Notes: generated by a model not told the origin, from the sequence alone. A stretch of 45,245 nucleotides of DNA from Prochlorococcus sp. AG-402-I20 (GCA_003216975.1 QCHY01000014.1:1-45245), one strand, 5' to 3'. Positions 10,752 through 19,979 are shown, numbered from the stretch's first letter. A program made the numbers and translations.

Positions 10752-12311
10752 ATGGCCTATCGTAATTTGGCCAAGAAATCTCTTCGTGGGCCTACAGCTC
10801 CTATGAAGAGATTTGTCGACCTAGAGAATCAGAGCTTAAATTCTGAAGTAATTAAAACTACTAATTCTTTCTCTGATGAAATAAAAAATATTAGCTCTTT
10901 TTCCACTGATCACCCCTTAACCAATTCTCAGGAAAATCTGAAATTAAATCAATACGAAAATAAGGTTAAAGGTCGATTTGATAATATTGTTCCTCTTTTA
11001 AAAAGAGTATCTAGTCTTCAAAACGATTTAAACTTTGTAGAAAGAGCTCAAAACTTATGTCGCTCGGAATTGGGTTATGAATTACCACTACACATACTTG
11101 AAAAGGCGTGGGTTGGAAGTGTTGACATAAGTGCTTTGTTTGCTTGGTGTGTTTTTCAATCACACCAGCTGACGAGCAATGAATTTTTTAACTCAGATCC
11201 AATAGAGGGGTCTGAAGACAGTCAATATGCCAAATCTTTTCAATCTTTTCTTTATGAATGCGGCTTTCATCTTTTAGATATAACTCCCTGTGCTGATGGC
11301 CGATTAGCTCATGCTATTTCTTACGCTTTACGCATACCTTTTAGCTCTGTTAGGAGGCGTTCTCATGCTGGAGCACTATTCGATATTGAAAAAACAGTCA
11401 ATCGTTGGATTAAAACTGAACATAGTAGATATAGAGAGTCAACTCCTAATTCTGCAACTGAGCCAACAAGATATTTAAAATCAGTAATCTATCATTTTAG
11501 TTCTGTTGACCCTACGCACCAAGGATGTGCTGCTCATGGCAGTAATGATGAGTTGGCAGCATCAGAAGGCTTACAGCGATTATTAGATTTTAGGGAAGCA
11601 GTCGAAAATAGTTTTTGCTGTGGTGCATCTGTTGACTTGCTTTTAATTGGTATTGACACAGATACAGATGCGATAAGAGTTCATACTCCTTCCAAAACTA
11701 ATGAAGTTGATTTGAAATCATGGGTTTGTGCTAATGAAATATACAAAGATACTCAATTTCTAAATGCTGAAGAGGCTCTTCAAAAAATTCAAGAAAATAT
11801 CAAAAGTGTATGTCCTGGAGAAACAGATCCGAGTATGGTTAAATTTATTACAAAGCTTATTTCAAATAATATTTCTCAAATTGATTATGTAAAAAACTTT
11901 CACGATGGAAGTTATAAAGATGCTGGTCATGCTGAGAGATTTATTGGTGTAGGTATTGGTTTTAAGGAAGTTCATTTAAGGAATCTTACTTATTTTGCTC
12001 ATTTAGAAACTGTTGAGCAAGGAGCTCCTGATCTCGACGTAGGAGTAAAAATTTTTACAGGTCTCAATATCTCGAGGAGTTTACCAATCCCAATTGTCAT
12101 TCGTTTTGATTACTCAGGTAGTGTCCCTCATGCAAGAAATAGAGCATTATCTGATTGTCGTAGAATTAACGAGGCTATTAAGTCTCGTTATCGAGATTTA
12201 ATAGATGATGGCTCACTTCACACATTTCTTACTATTCGAGATCGAGATAAAAAGGCTCCTGCAGAAGTTGTAGGCTCTTCCCTCGATCCAGTCACTCAGG
12301 AGGCTCACTAA
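10752..12311 (+). CDS. csoS3: CsoSCA, carboxysomal beta-type carbonic anhydrase
   Basis: CsoSCA (CsoS3) converts bicarbonate to CO2 inside the carboxysome next to RuBisCO. It has 519 residues. The N-terminal segment (1-75) is divergent and basic (LAKKSLRGPTAPMKRF) and may bind RuBisCO, as in the Halothiobacillus enzyme. An N-terminal helical domain leads into the catalytic domain. C180, H248 and C259 match the spacing of the zinc ligands of the Halothiobacillus enzyme (C173, H242, C253). D182-R184 (CADGR) match the Asp-Arg dyad. The gene is followed without spacer by csoS4A (TAA then ATG). Confidence 0.96.
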   Translation: MAYRNLAKKSLRGPTAPMKRFVDLENQSLNSEVIKTTNSFSDEIKNISSFSTDHPLTNSQENLKLNQYENKVKGRFDNIVPLLKRVSSLQNDLNFVERAQNLCRSELGYELPLHILEKAWVGSVDISALFAWCVFQSHQLTSNEFFNSDPIEGSEDSQYAKSFQSFLYECGFHLLDITPCADGRLAHAISYALRIPFSSVRRRSHAGALFDIEKTVNRWIKTEHSRYRESTPNSATEPTRYLKSVIYHFSSVDPTHQGCAAHGSNDELAASEGLQRLLDFREAVENSFCCGASVDLLLIGIDTDTDAIRVHTPSKTNEVDLKSWVCANEIYKDTQFLNAEEALQKIQENIKSVCPGETDPSMVKFITKLISNNISQIDYVKNFHDGSYKDAGHAERFIGVGIGFKEVHLRNLTYFAHLETVEQGAPDLDVGVKIFTGLNISRSLPIPIVIRFDYSGSVPHARNRALSDCRRINEAIKSRYRDLIDDGSLHTFLTIRDRDKKAPAEVVGSSLDPVTQEAH

Positions 12312-12587
12312 ATGCTGATTTGTAAAGTTCTTAAACCACTTGTCTCAACCAATCGTATTCCTGGCTTTGAACATAAGCATTTACAGGTTGTATTAGACGG
12401 TAGCTCAAAAAAAGTTGCTGTTGATGCTGTTGGATGTAAACCAGATGATTGGGTTATATGTGTAGGAAGTTCTGCTGCTCGCGAAGCAGCCGGAAGCAAG
12501 TCTTATCCAAGTGACTTAACCATTGTTGGAATTATTGATCATTGGGATCCAGAGACACAACAACAGGTTTCAGGAGGAGCAAAATAA
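12312..12587 (+). CDS. csoS4A: CsoS4A, pentameric carboxysome vertex protein
   Basis: This is a BMC-P (CcmL/EutN-type) protein whose pentamers close the twelve vertices of the icosahedral shell. The 91-residue protein begins MLICKVLKPLVSTNRI, with the pore-side motif VGSSAARE and the C-terminal strand DLTIVGIIDHWDP. Its ATG follows the csoSCA stop directly. Its own stop overlaps the csoS4B start (TAATG), suggesting translational coupling that keeps the minor vertex proteins in step. Confidence 0.96.
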   Translation: MLICKVLKPLVSTNRIPGFEHKHLQVVLDGSSKKVAVDAVGCKPDDWVICVGSSAAREAAGSKSYPSDLTIVGIIDHWDPETQQQVSGGAK

Positions 12588-12838
12588 TGGAGATTATGCA
12601 AGTTATGGGACGTTTGGTTTGTACACAGAGAGTAGAAGGATTAGGGCATATGCATTTAAGAATATTATGTAATAACAAAGGTAAAAGGCTTGTGGCTGTT
12701 GATCCTGTTGGTGCAAGAGAAGGGAATTGGGTTTTTACCGCAACAGGAACTGCAGCGAGATGGGGATGCCCAGATCCAAATGTTCAAACTGATTTAACTA
12801 TTGGTGGAATTATTGATAATTGGTCGCCTGATGATTAA
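12587..12838 (+). CDS. csoS4B: CsoS4B, pentameric carboxysome vertex protein
   Basis: This is the second BMC-P vertex protein, paralogous to CsoS4A. I choose the ATG at 12587 (MEIMQVMGRLVCTQRVEG) over an upstream in-frame ATG at 12542. It overlaps the csoS4A stop by one base, has AGGAGG-like sequence just upstream (CAGGAGGAGC), and gives the usual 83-residue length. The conserved ATGTAARWG and DLTIGGIIDNWSP segments are present. Vertex proteins are needed in very low copy, which fits coupled translation deep in the operon. Confidence 0.95.
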   Translation: MEIMQVMGRLVCTQRVEGLGHMHLRILCNNKGKRLVAVDPVGAREGNWVFTATGTAARWGCPDPNVQTDLTIGGIIDNWSPDD

Positions 12839-12883
12839 TTTGACCGTTTATTCAAAAAAACTTAATTCTAAAAATCATAAACT

Positions 12884-13432
12884 ATGCCTAGACCACAAAA
12901 ACGTCAATCAAAAACTAGTAAAAAGAACATTAAACCTTCAGATCAAGTAGTTGATGTTACTCCCTTGAATTCAACAGAGCAGCTACAAACTCCTACTGAG
13001 GTAAAGTCTTCCCAAAATCAAGATGCCTCTGATACTTTAAAAACTACTACTTCTAAAAATTTGTCCAATGCTTCTGCTGGTGGTGGATCATTTAAATCCC
13101 AAATTGGAAAAAATAAAGGTTTTGAAACTAATTCGAATTTTGGAATTGCCTTAGGAATGATTGAAACTCGTGGCCTAGTACCAGCAATAGAAGCAGCAGA
13201 TGCAATGACGAAGGCTGCTGAAGTTAATTTGATCGTTAAGGAACTTGTTGGTGGGGGATATGTAACAGTAATGGTTAGAGGCGAGACTGGTGCAGTAAAT
13301 GCTTCTGTGAGAGCAGGTGCTGATGCTTGCGAGCGAGTAGGGAATGGATTGGTTGCGGCACACATTATTGCTCGACCTCATATTGAGGTCGAGCCAGCTT
13401 TGAAAGGAAGTGGAGCGAAAAGGAGAAGCTGA
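12884..13432 (+). CDS. csoS1E: CsoS1E, BMC shell protein with long N-terminal extension
   Basis: This is a single-BMC-domain shell protein of 182 residues. Residues about 87-175 are nearly the same as CsoS1, including a shared block from GIALGMIETRGLVP through DAMTKAAEV and the GGGYVTV pore region. It differs by roughly 85 extra N-terminal residues rich in K, S, T, Q and N with no hydrophobic core, which look disordered. Such proteins (CsoS1E) occur in marine Synechococcus and low-light Prochlorococcus. The extension's role is not established; tethering cargo or making special hexamers is possible. It lies 45 bases after csoS4B and 75 before acRAF. Confidence 0.9.
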   Translation: MPRPQKRQSKTSKKNIKPSDQVVDVTPLNSTEQLQTPTEVKSSQNQDASDTLKTTTSKNLSNASAGGGSFKSQIGKNKGFETNSNFGIALGMIETRGLVPAIEAADAMTKAAEVNLIVKELVGGGYVTVMVRGETGAVNASVRAGADACERVGNGLVAAHIIARPHIEVEPALKGSGAKRRS

Positions 13433-13507
13433 GTAATTTTTAATTTATAAATTATTTCTTCAATCAATTCACGATGTAGTAGTTTTTATAAAAGATAAGT
13501 TTTTATC

Positions 13508-13771
13508 ATGGAAGGGTGGAGGCAAAAAAAAAGACCAGAGTGTTTAGAAAAAAGGTTCGAATTTCAATCTTATGAAGAAAATAGAGATTTTCTCGATGCG
13601 CTTGGTGATTTTTGTGAGAAGATCAATCGCTTTCCCGATATAAGTTTTGGTAAAACTTATGCAAATATCACTATCAGGCCAGTAGAAAACAATGAGAAAG
13701 AGGAAATATCAAAAGATGATCATGATTTCGCAAGTAAAATAGATTTTTTAAATAAACAAAAAGGAAATTAA
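13508..13771 (+). CDS. acRAF, pterin-dehydratase-like RuBisCO assembly factor
   Basis: This 87-residue protein has the fold signature of pterin-4a-carbinolamine dehydratase (PCD) and closes the cso operon, where alpha-carboxysome RuBisCO assembly factor (acRAF) is normally found. The central helix FLDALGDFCEKINRFPD aligns with the PCD catalytic segment. The His-His pair of true dehydratases (NHHPD) is replaced here by Arg-Phe (NRFPD), so enzyme activity is unlikely. A chaperone role for CbbL is known for the family. The tail after about residue 58 is polar. Its stop overlaps that of the convergent DUF3136 gene by 4 bases. Confidence 0.85.
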   Translation: MEGWRQKKRPECLEKRFEFQSYEENRDFLDALGDFCEKINRFPDISFGKTYANITIRPVENNEKEEISKDDHDFASKIDFLNKQKGN

Positions 13772-13998
13772 TCTTCTTCTTTTGGTTGTTCTAGATCTCG
13801 TTTGATTAATGCCATTAAGTAGGAGGGGGTTTTATATCTTCCTGGTAAGCAGCGATTAAGAGTCTCTAAGTGGCTCCAGCAAACGGTTCTTTGAATTTGA
13901 TCAGCGGTACGTCCTTGTTGCAAAAGCCTCCTAAGTGCTTTGCAGTAAAGGGGGTATCCTGCTTCTAGTTCGCCAATAGACAACTTGGCAGTGGACAT
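13768..13998 (-). CDS. DUF3136-type small cyanobacterial protein
   Basis: This small protein is of unknown function. I choose the internal ATG at 13998 (MSTAKLSIGELEAGYPLYCKAL), giving 76 residues, because family similarity begins there. An upstream ATG at 14043 would add 15 unrelated residues. Conserved features are GELEAGYPLYCKALRRLL, QIQRTVCWSHLETL and the CLPGRYK segment. The two cysteines and the GRYKTP motif hint at a compact helical protein, but no catalytic motif is seen. It converges with the last cso gene. Confidence 0.8.
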   Translation of the reverse strand: MSTAKLSIGELEAGYPLYCKALRRLLQQGRTADQIQRTVCWSHLETLNRCLPGRYKTPSYLMALIKRDLEQPKEED

Positions 13999-14084
13999 TG
14001 TGTATTGCGAATTAATTATTAATTTAGACAATAATGGGGCCACTTAGCAAAGTGGCAAGGTTCAATTTAGTCACAATATTATTT

Positions 14085-14492
14085 TTAATTCTTTTTTTCT
14101 AACCAAGCTATGCAATCTATCTCAATTTTCCCTCCTTTAGGAAGGTTGGAAACTTCAACGCATGCTCTAGCCGGACTTACTGTTTCGCTAAAAATTTCAG
14201 CGTAAATTGCATTTACTTTTGCGAAATCATTTAAATCAGTTAAATATATTGTTGTTCTTATTACATTTGAACTTTTTCCTCCAGCAGATTCGACTACAGC
14301 TATTAAATTTTTTAAAACTTGTTTTGTTTCTGCTTCTATATCTCCATCCCCGATCATTGCACCAGTTGAGGGGTCTAAAGCAATTTGTCCTGAGCAATAC
14401 AACCAATTTTCTACTAAAATCGCTTGGTTGTAGGGGCCAACGGGTTTAGGCGCAAATTTTGTCTCGATTGGCTTAATCGCTGAACTTTTCAT
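14085..14492 (-). CDS. ridA: RidA family reactive enamine/imine deaminase
   Basis: RidA (YjgF/YER057c/UK114) proteins hydrolyse reactive 2-aminoacrylate-type enamines formed by PLP enzymes. The 135-residue length is slightly above the usual size of about 128. The family signature near the C-terminus (ARACVEVSNLPKGGKIEIDCIA) contains the arginine that binds the substrate carboxylate. The N-terminal PVGPYNQAI and GQIALDP segments are also typical. It is transcribed towards the DUF3136 gene and away from the gloB-hisG pair. Confidence 0.93.
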   Translation of the reverse strand: MKSSAIKPIETKFAPKPVGPYNQAILVENWLYCSGQIALDPSTGAMIGDGDIEAETKQVLKNLIAVVESAGGKSSNVIRTTIYLTDLNDFAKVNAIYAEIFSETVSPARACVEVSNLPKGGKIEIDCIAWLEKKN

Positions 14493-14537
14493 GAATACTT
14501 AGGAGCGAGTAAAGAGATTTGATGCATAAATTAGAAT

Positions 14538-15293
14538 TTAACATTTCCAACTATCTTTGTGTTTTCTAAGCATTGTAAATTCTTCAACACTTTCTGATCT
14601 TAAAAATAAATTTGTTTTTCGTTCTTCTGAAATTGTTGATGGGAGACTAGGTATTCCATTCTTAAGTTTGTCTTGAACAAGCTTTAATCTTTTGATAATT
14701 GAAATATTATTAGAATCTATACTTAAGGCCCATTTTAAGTTGTTTTCCGTATATTCATGAGCTGAGTAAATCTTTGTGTTTTCTGGCAGTGAATTAAGTT
14801 TACATAAACTTTCGAACATTTGAGTGGGAGTACCTTCTAGCAGGCGCCCACAACCCCCACCAAAAATAGTATCTCCAGGGAACAATATATTATATTTAGA
14901 ATTTTCTTTTGATATGTAGAAAGCTATATGGTTGTTTGTATGGCCATGCACTTCAATAACTTTAATCTCACTATCCATTAAATGAAAAATATCATTATCA
15001 TCAACTGAATATGTTTGAAAAGGGATTCTTGTAAGATCTTTTTTTGACGCAACTACCTTTGCATTTGGCCATCTTCTGATTAACTTTTGTGTTCCACCAA
15101 TATGGTCATCGTGATGATGTGTTTGAAGGATAGCTTTTAATGATAAGTTCTTTTCTAACAGCCATTTTTCTACTGGTCTTGAAATGGATGGGTCTATTAC
15201 CACTGCATTGCTATTGTGGACCCATACCCATACGATATTGTCCTGCAAAACCGTAATTGGGTGAATAGTAAATTCGCTTTCTCTCTCTAACAT
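14538..15293 (-). CDS. gloB: Hydroxyacylglutathione hydrolase (glyoxalase II)
   Basis: This metallo-beta-lactamase-fold enzyme hydrolyses S-lactoylglutathione in methylglyoxal detoxification. I choose the ATG at 15293, giving 251 residues (MLERESEFTIHPITVLQDN). The reading frame stays open to a TTG at 15332, but the extra residues do not match the family. The metal-binding motif THHHDDHIGG lies at about residue 58. The later HGHT, GDTIFGGGCGR and SAHEYTENN segments give the remaining ligands. It is divergent from hisG with about 50 bases between them. It is one of three glutathione-related genes in the window. Confidence 0.93.
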   Translation of the reverse strand: MLERESEFTIHPITVLQDNIVWVWVHNSNAVVIDPSISRPVEKWLLEKNLSLKAILQTHHHDDHIGGTQKLIRRWPNAKVVASKKDLTRIPFQTYSVDDNDIFHLMDSEIKVIEVHGHTNNHIAFYISKENSKYNILFPGDTIFGGGCGRLLEGTPTQMFESLCKLNSLPENTKIYSAHEYTENNLKWALSIDSNNISIIKRLKLVQDKLKNGIPSLPSTISEERKTNLFLRSESVEEFTMLRKHKDSWKC

Positions 15294-15343
15294 TTTTTTT
15301 TCAGGTAATGGAATAGTTAGAGTCCACTTCAATAGTTTTTGAC

Positions 15344-16006
15344 ATGTTTACTGTTGCTTTAGCGAAAGGTGCTTTATTGCAAGAATCAGTCTCAATGTTT
15401 TCGAATGTTGGACTAGATTTCTCTGCTGTTTTAGAAGACAGCAATAGGCAATTGATGGTCCCTTCACTTTGTGGACGTGCTAAAGCTCTTTTGGTTCGGA
15501 ACAGCGATGTACCGGTTTACGTATCTTATGGGCAAGCGCAACTAGGAATAGTTGGTTTTGATGTACTGCAAGAACAGAAATTGAAGGTATCGAATTTAGT
15601 TGACCTTGGTTTTGGAGAGTGTCACATGTCTGTTGCAGTCAAATCTAACAGCGGATATTTGAGTGCTTCTGATTTGCCCCCAAACTGTCGAGTGGCAAGC
15701 AAATTTACAAACTGCGCAAAGAATTTTTTTGATCAAATTGATTTACCAGTTCAATTGGTTCACTTAAGTGGATCGGTTGAACTTGGTCCAATAACAGGTA
15801 TGGCTGAAGCAATCGTTGATTTAGTCGCAACTGGTCGTACTCTTAGAGATAATGGTCTTATAGAAATTGAAGAACTTTTTAAATCAAGCGCTCGGCTTGT
15901 TGGGCATCCACTATCCCTAAGGCTAGACAAAGGTCCCCTTCAAGAAATTATTGATTCAATTCAAATCCAATCTCAGACCAACCTCTTTTCTGATGGCAAA
16001 AAATGA
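15344..16006 (+). CDS. hisG: ATP phosphoribosyltransferase, short form
   Basis: HisG catalyses the first step of histidine synthesis, joining ATP and PRPP. At 220 residues it is the short HisG form, which lacks the C-terminal regulatory domain and normally needs HisZ; no hisZ is in this window. The PRPP-binding region [19 protein letters not shown] leads to [11 protein letters not shown] (about 142-172), the family signature. The 3' end overlaps the start of the ABC transporter gene by 14 bases. The hisIE gene at 30885 acts later in the same pathway. Confidence 0.96.
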   Translation: MFTVALAKGALLQESVSMFSNVGLDFSAVLEDSNRQLMVPSLCGRAKALLVRNSDVPVYVSYGQAQLGIVGFDVLQEQKLKVSNLVDLGFGECHMSVAVKSNSGYLSASDLPPNCRVASKFTNCAKNFFDQIDLPVQLVHLSGSVELGPITGMAEAIVDLVATGRTLRDNGLIEIEELFKSSARLVGHPLSLRLDKGPLQEIIDSIQIQSQTNLFSDGKK

Positions 16007-17789
16007 CTTTCGAAGAGTTAAGAAACTTGGTAAGTATTTAAAAAAAGAAAAAAAGCGTTTAATTCTCATTCTTTTAATTTTAATTCCAGTTGCATTAGCG
16101 GGTGCTATACAACCCCTTCTTGTAGGACAAGCTATTTCTGTTTTAAGAGGAGAGAATACGATACCTGCTTTTGATAATTTATCTAATGAATCTTCAATCA
16201 GATTGATAATAGGAATATTATTCATAACAGTCTTACTAAGACTAGGATTACAGGGATTCCAATCATACAATATACAGGCTGTAGGCCAGCGATTAACTGC
16301 TCGAATTAGGAATGATTTGTTTTCTCATTCTTTATCATTGTCATTGCGTTTTCATGACAAAATGCCTGTTGGTAAATTATTAACAAGGCTAACTAGTGAT
16401 GTTGACGCATTGTCAGAAGTTTTTGGCAGTGGAGCTGTTGGTGTTTTGGCTGACTTCGTGAGCCTTATAGTTATATCAATAACTATGATTTTAATTGAAT
16501 GGAGGTTAGGTTTACTACTTTTAATTGTTCAAATACCTGTCACGATATTTATTCTTTGGCTACAAAAGCGTTATCGAAAACAAAATTATAAAGTTAGAGA
16601 AGAACTTTCTCAATTAAATTCAAATTTTCAGGAAAATCTCCAAGGCCTTGAAGTTGTTCAAATGTTTAGAAGGCAATCATTAAATGGTAAGAATTTTTAT
16701 AAAACCGGAACTAATTATAAAAATGCTGTAAATGGAACAATCTTTTATGACAGTAGTATTTCTGCATTTATTGAATGGGTTTCATTAGCCGCAGTGGCTT
16801 TAGTTATTTCTCTGGGAGGCTATATGGTTACAGCAGGAGCTATGGGGTTAGGAACGCTCACTACATTTATTTTATATTCACAAAGATTATTTGAACCTTT
16901 AAGGCAGTTAGCAGAAAGATTTACACAAATACAGGGAGGGTTAACAGCAGTCGAAAGAATAAGTGAATTGCTTGAAAAAAAAGTCGAAATTTATGATCGA
17001 ATTCCTCAGAAAGTATTAAATAAAAAATTAAAAAATACAATTAATACTGGTCTTGGGGAAGTCTTATTTGAAAATGTAAGTTTTTTTTATAGAGAAGACG
17101 AGCCAATAATAAATGACTTAAGTTTCAAAATTAAACCAGGCGAGCACGTTGCTCTAGTAGGTCCAACTGGCTCTGGGAAGACCACGTTAATAAGATTGTT
17201 ATGTAGACTTTACGAACCTCAAAATGGAAATATATATATTGATGGAAAAAACATAAAAAATATACCTATCGAGTCATTAAGAAAAATGCTTGGAGTTGTA
17301 CTACAAGATACTTTCCTGTTTAGTGGTAACGTTGCAGATAATCTTCGTTTAGATTCTTCATTAGATAACCAACGCTTAAAGAATATTTGTAGTGAATTAG
17401 GACTTGATAATTTATTGAGCAAACTGCCAAATGGATTAGACACTTATATTAGAGAAAGAGGTGGAAATCTTTCCTCTGGGGAGAGACAACTTTTATCAAT
17501 TGCGCGAGTTGCTATAAGAGATCCAAAAGTATTAATTATGGATGAAGCAACAGCTTTTATGGATCCATCAACTGAAGCAACTTTACAAAGAGATCTTGAG
17601 AGGTTGTTAGAGAAAAGGACGGCTCTTGTCATAGCTCATAGACTAGCAACAATTGAATCTTCTGATCGGATTCTGGTAATGAGAAAAGGTAGGCTGATAG
17701 AGCAGGGTAGTCATGTAGAATTGAGAGCTTTAGGTGGACTTTATTCGCAACTTGCTGATTTACAAGAAAAAGGCCTAACCACTATTTAA
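15993..17789 (+). CDS. ABC exporter half-transporter (multidrug/lipid type)
   Basis: This is a fused membrane-plus-ATPase half transporter of the MsbA/Sav1866 type (598 residues), expected to work as a dimer. I choose the ATG at 15993 ([16 protein letters not shown]), 14 bases inside hisG. The frame opens earlier at 15951 without a family match. Six transmembrane segments fill about 25-310. The nucleotide-binding domain (about 350-598) has Walker [10 protein letters not shown], signature [14 protein letters not shown], Walker [10 protein letters not shown] and the H-loop IAHRL. The substrate cannot be told from sequence. A GNAT gene follows 13 bases later, so the two may be co-transcribed. 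Confidence 0.93.
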   Translation: MAKNDFRRVKKLGKYLKKEKKRLILILLILIPVALAGAIQPLLVGQAISVLRGENTIPAFDNLSNESSIRLIIGILFITVLLRLGLQGFQSYNIQAVGQRLTARIRNDLFSHSLSLSLRFHDKMPVGKLLTRLTSDVDALSEVFGSGAVGVLADFVSLIVISITMILIEWRLGLLLLIVQIPVTIFILWLQKRYRKQNYKVREELSQLNSNFQENLQGLEVVQMFRRQSLNGKNFYKTGTNYKNAVNGTIFYDSSISAFIEWVSLAAVALVISLGGYMVTAGAMGLGTLTTFILYSQRLFEPLRQLAERFTQIQGGLTAVERISELLEKKVEIYDRIPQKVLNKKLKNTINTGLGEVLFENVSFFYREDEPIINDLSFKIKPGEHVALVGPTGSGKTTLIRLLCRLYEPQNGNIYIDGKNIKNIPIESLRKMLGVVLQDTFLFSGNVADNLRLDSSLDNQRLKNICSELGLDNLLSKLPNGLDTYIRERGGNLSSGERQLLSIARVAIRDPKVLIMDEATAFMDPSTEATLQRDLERLLEKRTALVIAHRLATIESSDRILVMRKGRLIEQGSHVELRALGGLYSQLADLQEKGLTTI

Positions 17790-17802
17790 CTATTAGTAAT
17801 TT

Positions 17803-18345
17803 ATGATTGATTTAGGTTCAAAAAAACTAGGAATGTCGAGATGGAGAAATCAAAATATTCTTTCAGATGAAACTTTAAAAAATATATATGGACAACAAGC
17901 TTTTCAATACTTTAATAAAGATAATTCATCCCTATTCGTTTTTAGTGATTCAAAATCTTTTGATTTAATTGAACTTGAACAACTTCTTCAAGCAGTTGGT
18001 TGGGGAAGAAGACCACTTAGGAGAGTAAAACGAGCTATGGATAATAGCTTGCTAAAGGTTGGCTTATGGCAACATGATCCTAAATTCCCTAGACTAGTTG
18101 GATTTGCAAGATGTACTGGTGATGGAGTTATAGATGCAACAATATGGGATGTTGCTATTAATCCTGTTTATCAAGGTTTTGGATTAGGAAAGCAACTAAT
18201 GTCATATTTAATGAAGAGTTTAAAAAGAGAGGGTATTAGTAGAGTAACTTTATTTGCTGATTCTGATGTGATTACTTTTTATAAAAGGCAAGGTTGGAAT
18301 TTAGAGCCAAAAGGTAATAAATGTGCTTTCTGGTATTCGAATTGA
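17803..18345 (+). CDS. GNAT family N-acetyltransferase, plastid (Ycf52/NSI)-like
   Basis: This 180-residue GCN5-related acetyltransferase transfers acetyl from acetyl-CoA to an amine or protein N-terminus/lysine. The acetyl-CoA motif A is seen in INPVYQGFGLGKQLM (Q-x-x-G-x-G). Motif B follows in VTLFADSDVITFYKRQGW. The upstream LLQAVGWGRRPLRR segment resembles Ycf52 of red-algal plastids and plant NSI-type chloroplast acetyltransferases. An internal ATG (residue 11, MSRWRNQ) could be the true start. It converges with the glycosyltransferase gene at 18368. Confidence 0.85.
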   Translation: MIDLGSKKLGMSRWRNQNILSDETLKNIYGQQAFQYFNKDNSSLFVFSDSKSFDLIELEQLLQAVGWGRRPLRRVKRAMDNSLLKVGLWQHDPKFPRLVGFARCTGDGVIDATIWDVAINPVYQGFGLGKQLMSYLMKSLKREGISRVTLFADSDVITFYKRQGWNLEPKGNKCAFWYSN

Positions 18346-18367
18346 TAACCATATTTGTAGGATTAAA

Positions 18368-19072
18368 TTATGAATAGTATTCTTTTGATAGGTTATCTAC
18401 ATCAAAACCCTGTCGCCACTTTTTTCGTAATTTTGCATTTTTAATTGCACGTATAATTATGTTTGAATTAGACCATTTTGCATCATCAGTATATAAATTT
18501 TCTCTAATAGACTTTACTTCTGTAGTTTTTGTAATCCTTGTTATTAAGTCGATATCTTCCATTATTTTTAAGGAAGAGAAACCTCCTGCAAGATTATAAA
18601 GATTCTTGTGTATTAGTAAGCCTTGGTCGCCATATGGTCGTTGTAATAAATGACTTCTTAATGCTACAGCTATTTCTAAAATTCTGAATTCTAGATTATT
18701 TTTTCTGATTTTAAAGTTGAAATACCATGCAAATTTTTCTGATTTTTTGTTTTGTATGATTGATAATAAACTTTTTACCCAGCCTGGATTCAACCTGCTA
18801 TCAGCATGTAGAAATAAAAGCCAATCTCCTGTTGCTTTTGAAGCACCAATTTTTAATTGATATCCTCTATTCTTTTTAGGGCTTTTTATAACACTTACTC
18901 CATTTATTTTTGAAATTGAAGTAGTAAAATCACTACTCCCTCCATCAACTATGGTTAATTCAAAATCAGGTGGAGATGCATTTAAGTCAGCGAGGAGGAG
19001 GGGAAGATGAGTTGCTTCATTTAAAGTTGGTATGATGATACTGAGAGTTGGAATCTTTTGTGATCTAACCAT
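18368..19072 (-). CDS. Family 2 glycosyltransferase, TIGR04283-like
   Basis: This GT-A fold glycosyltransferase of 234 residues begins LSIIIPTLNEATHLPLLL, with TIVDGGSSD (nucleotide-sugar binding) and FLHADSRLNPGW (metal-binding D-x-D-like region). QRPYGDQGLLI and MEDIDLITRI follow. This combination matches the TIGR04283 family, often annotated as arsenosugar biosynthesis glycosyltransferase; that function rests on family naming and is not proven here. Its first 52 bases overlap the end of the partner gene at 19021, so the pair is translationally linked. Confidence 0.85.
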   Translation of the reverse strand: MVRSQKIPTLSIIIPTLNEATHLPLLLADLNASPPDFELTIVDGGSSDFTTSISKINGVSVIKSPKKNRGYQLKIGASKATGDWLLFLHADSRLNPGWVKSLLSIIQNKKSEKFAWYFNFKIRKNNLEFRILEIAVALRSHLLQRPYGDQGLLIHKNLYNLAGGFSSLKIMEDIDLITRITKTTEVKSIRENLYTDDAKWSNSNIIIRAIKNAKLRKKWRQGFDVDNLSKEYYS

Positions 19073-19770
19073 GGTGATAAATCTGCAATATCATCTAGAT
19101 CATTTTTAGGTTGAAGAAGTTGGTAGTCTATTTGATTTAAGGATGCTAATCGAATGGTTTCTTTGAGAACTTTATCTGTTCCCCAACTAATACCAGAAAA
19201 TGGCCAGCTAAATAAAGGAGTTATAAGTTTAGTTGATAGTCCTATTAGCCAATATCCTCCATCACTTGATGGACCTAAAACCATATCTTTATGATTGAGT
19301 GTGTATATTCCTTGAGTTAAGTCAAAACGTGAGATTGATGGTAAGTCAGTTCCAATTAGTAAGATAGGATTCCGAATTTGATGTGAACGAGTTTTTTCAG
19401 AATGAGTCTTTAAGAACTGTCTTTTCATTTTTGTTCCCAGATTGCCAGGCCCTTGAATTGCAACCGTTTTAATTTTATTTGAAAGTCCCCACTTCTTCGC
19501 GGCTTTAATTCCGATTCCATCGATTGCAATTTTGATATCTGCTAAACCTTCTTGTTGAAGTTCTTTGGCTACATTAATCGTATGATTTGTTAGTTTCTCT
19601 TGGATCTTTGCTGCTTTAAAGGCCCCTATATTTTTTGATAAACGACTTTTACACCTATTTATTGCGTGCCATCTAGTCATTAAAACTATAGTGGGCTTTG
19701 CATTCTTAATAAATTTTTTTGTATGTCCTCCTATATTACTCTTAGCAAAATCCATGGTTATTAATCTCAT
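19021..19770 (-). CDS. TIGR04282/DUF2064-like glycosyltransferase
   Basis: This 249-residue protein is of the DUF2064 (TIGR04282) type, a nucleotidyl/glycosyl-transferase-like fold usually encoded beside a TIGR04283 protein. Motifs include PTIVLMTRWHAINRCKSRL near the start, LLIGTDLPSIS (D-x-P) and VLGPSSDGGYWLIGL. The first ~25 residues are weakly conserved and the start could be one of several ATGs (for example residue 6, or the later MTRWH). It overlaps the downstream TIGR04283-like gene by 52 bases. No arsenic-methylation gene is visible nearby. Confidence 0.82.
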   Translation of the reverse strand: MRLITMDFAKSNIGGHTKKFIKNAKPTIVLMTRWHAINRCKSRLSKNIGAFKAAKIQEKLTNHTINVAKELQQEGLADIKIAIDGIGIKAAKKWGLSNKIKTVAIQGPGNLGTKMKRQFLKTHSEKTRSHQIRNPILLIGTDLPSISRFDLTQGIYTLNHKDMVLGPSSDGGYWLIGLSTKLITPLFSWPFSGISWGTDKVLKETIRLASLNQIDYQLLQPKNDLDDIADLSPWLDHKRFQLSVSSYQL

Positions 19771-19979
19771 ATTAAGGGATAGATTTAAAGGTTAAGTTAC
19801 TATTCATTTCATCTGATTAAATTTTGTAGTGTAAAAAATAAATCCATCCTGGCATGTATTTCTCTAATGCATTGCTGTAGTTGCTTTTTAAACTGTGGCT
19901 ATTCAAAACTTACAACTGGATTCCCAAATTTAAGAATGACTGATTAAGGTTCTTAGCTAAAATCATATTCCATTAGGTA

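Noticed and set aside
12542-12586. Upstream start for csoS4B
   Set aside because: It would add 15 residues lying in the csoS4A C-terminus; the ATG at 12587 has a good ribosome site and gives the normal length.
13441-13454. 14-base AT-only palindrome TAATTTATAAATTA after csoS1E
   Set aside because: Palindromes made only of A and T are common by chance in such AT-rich spacers; there is no G/C in the stem and no T-run.
19771-19979. Replication origin next to dnaA
   Set aside because: No cluster of TTATCCACA-like boxes is visible in this spacer, and Prochlorococcus dnaA is not normally beside the origin.
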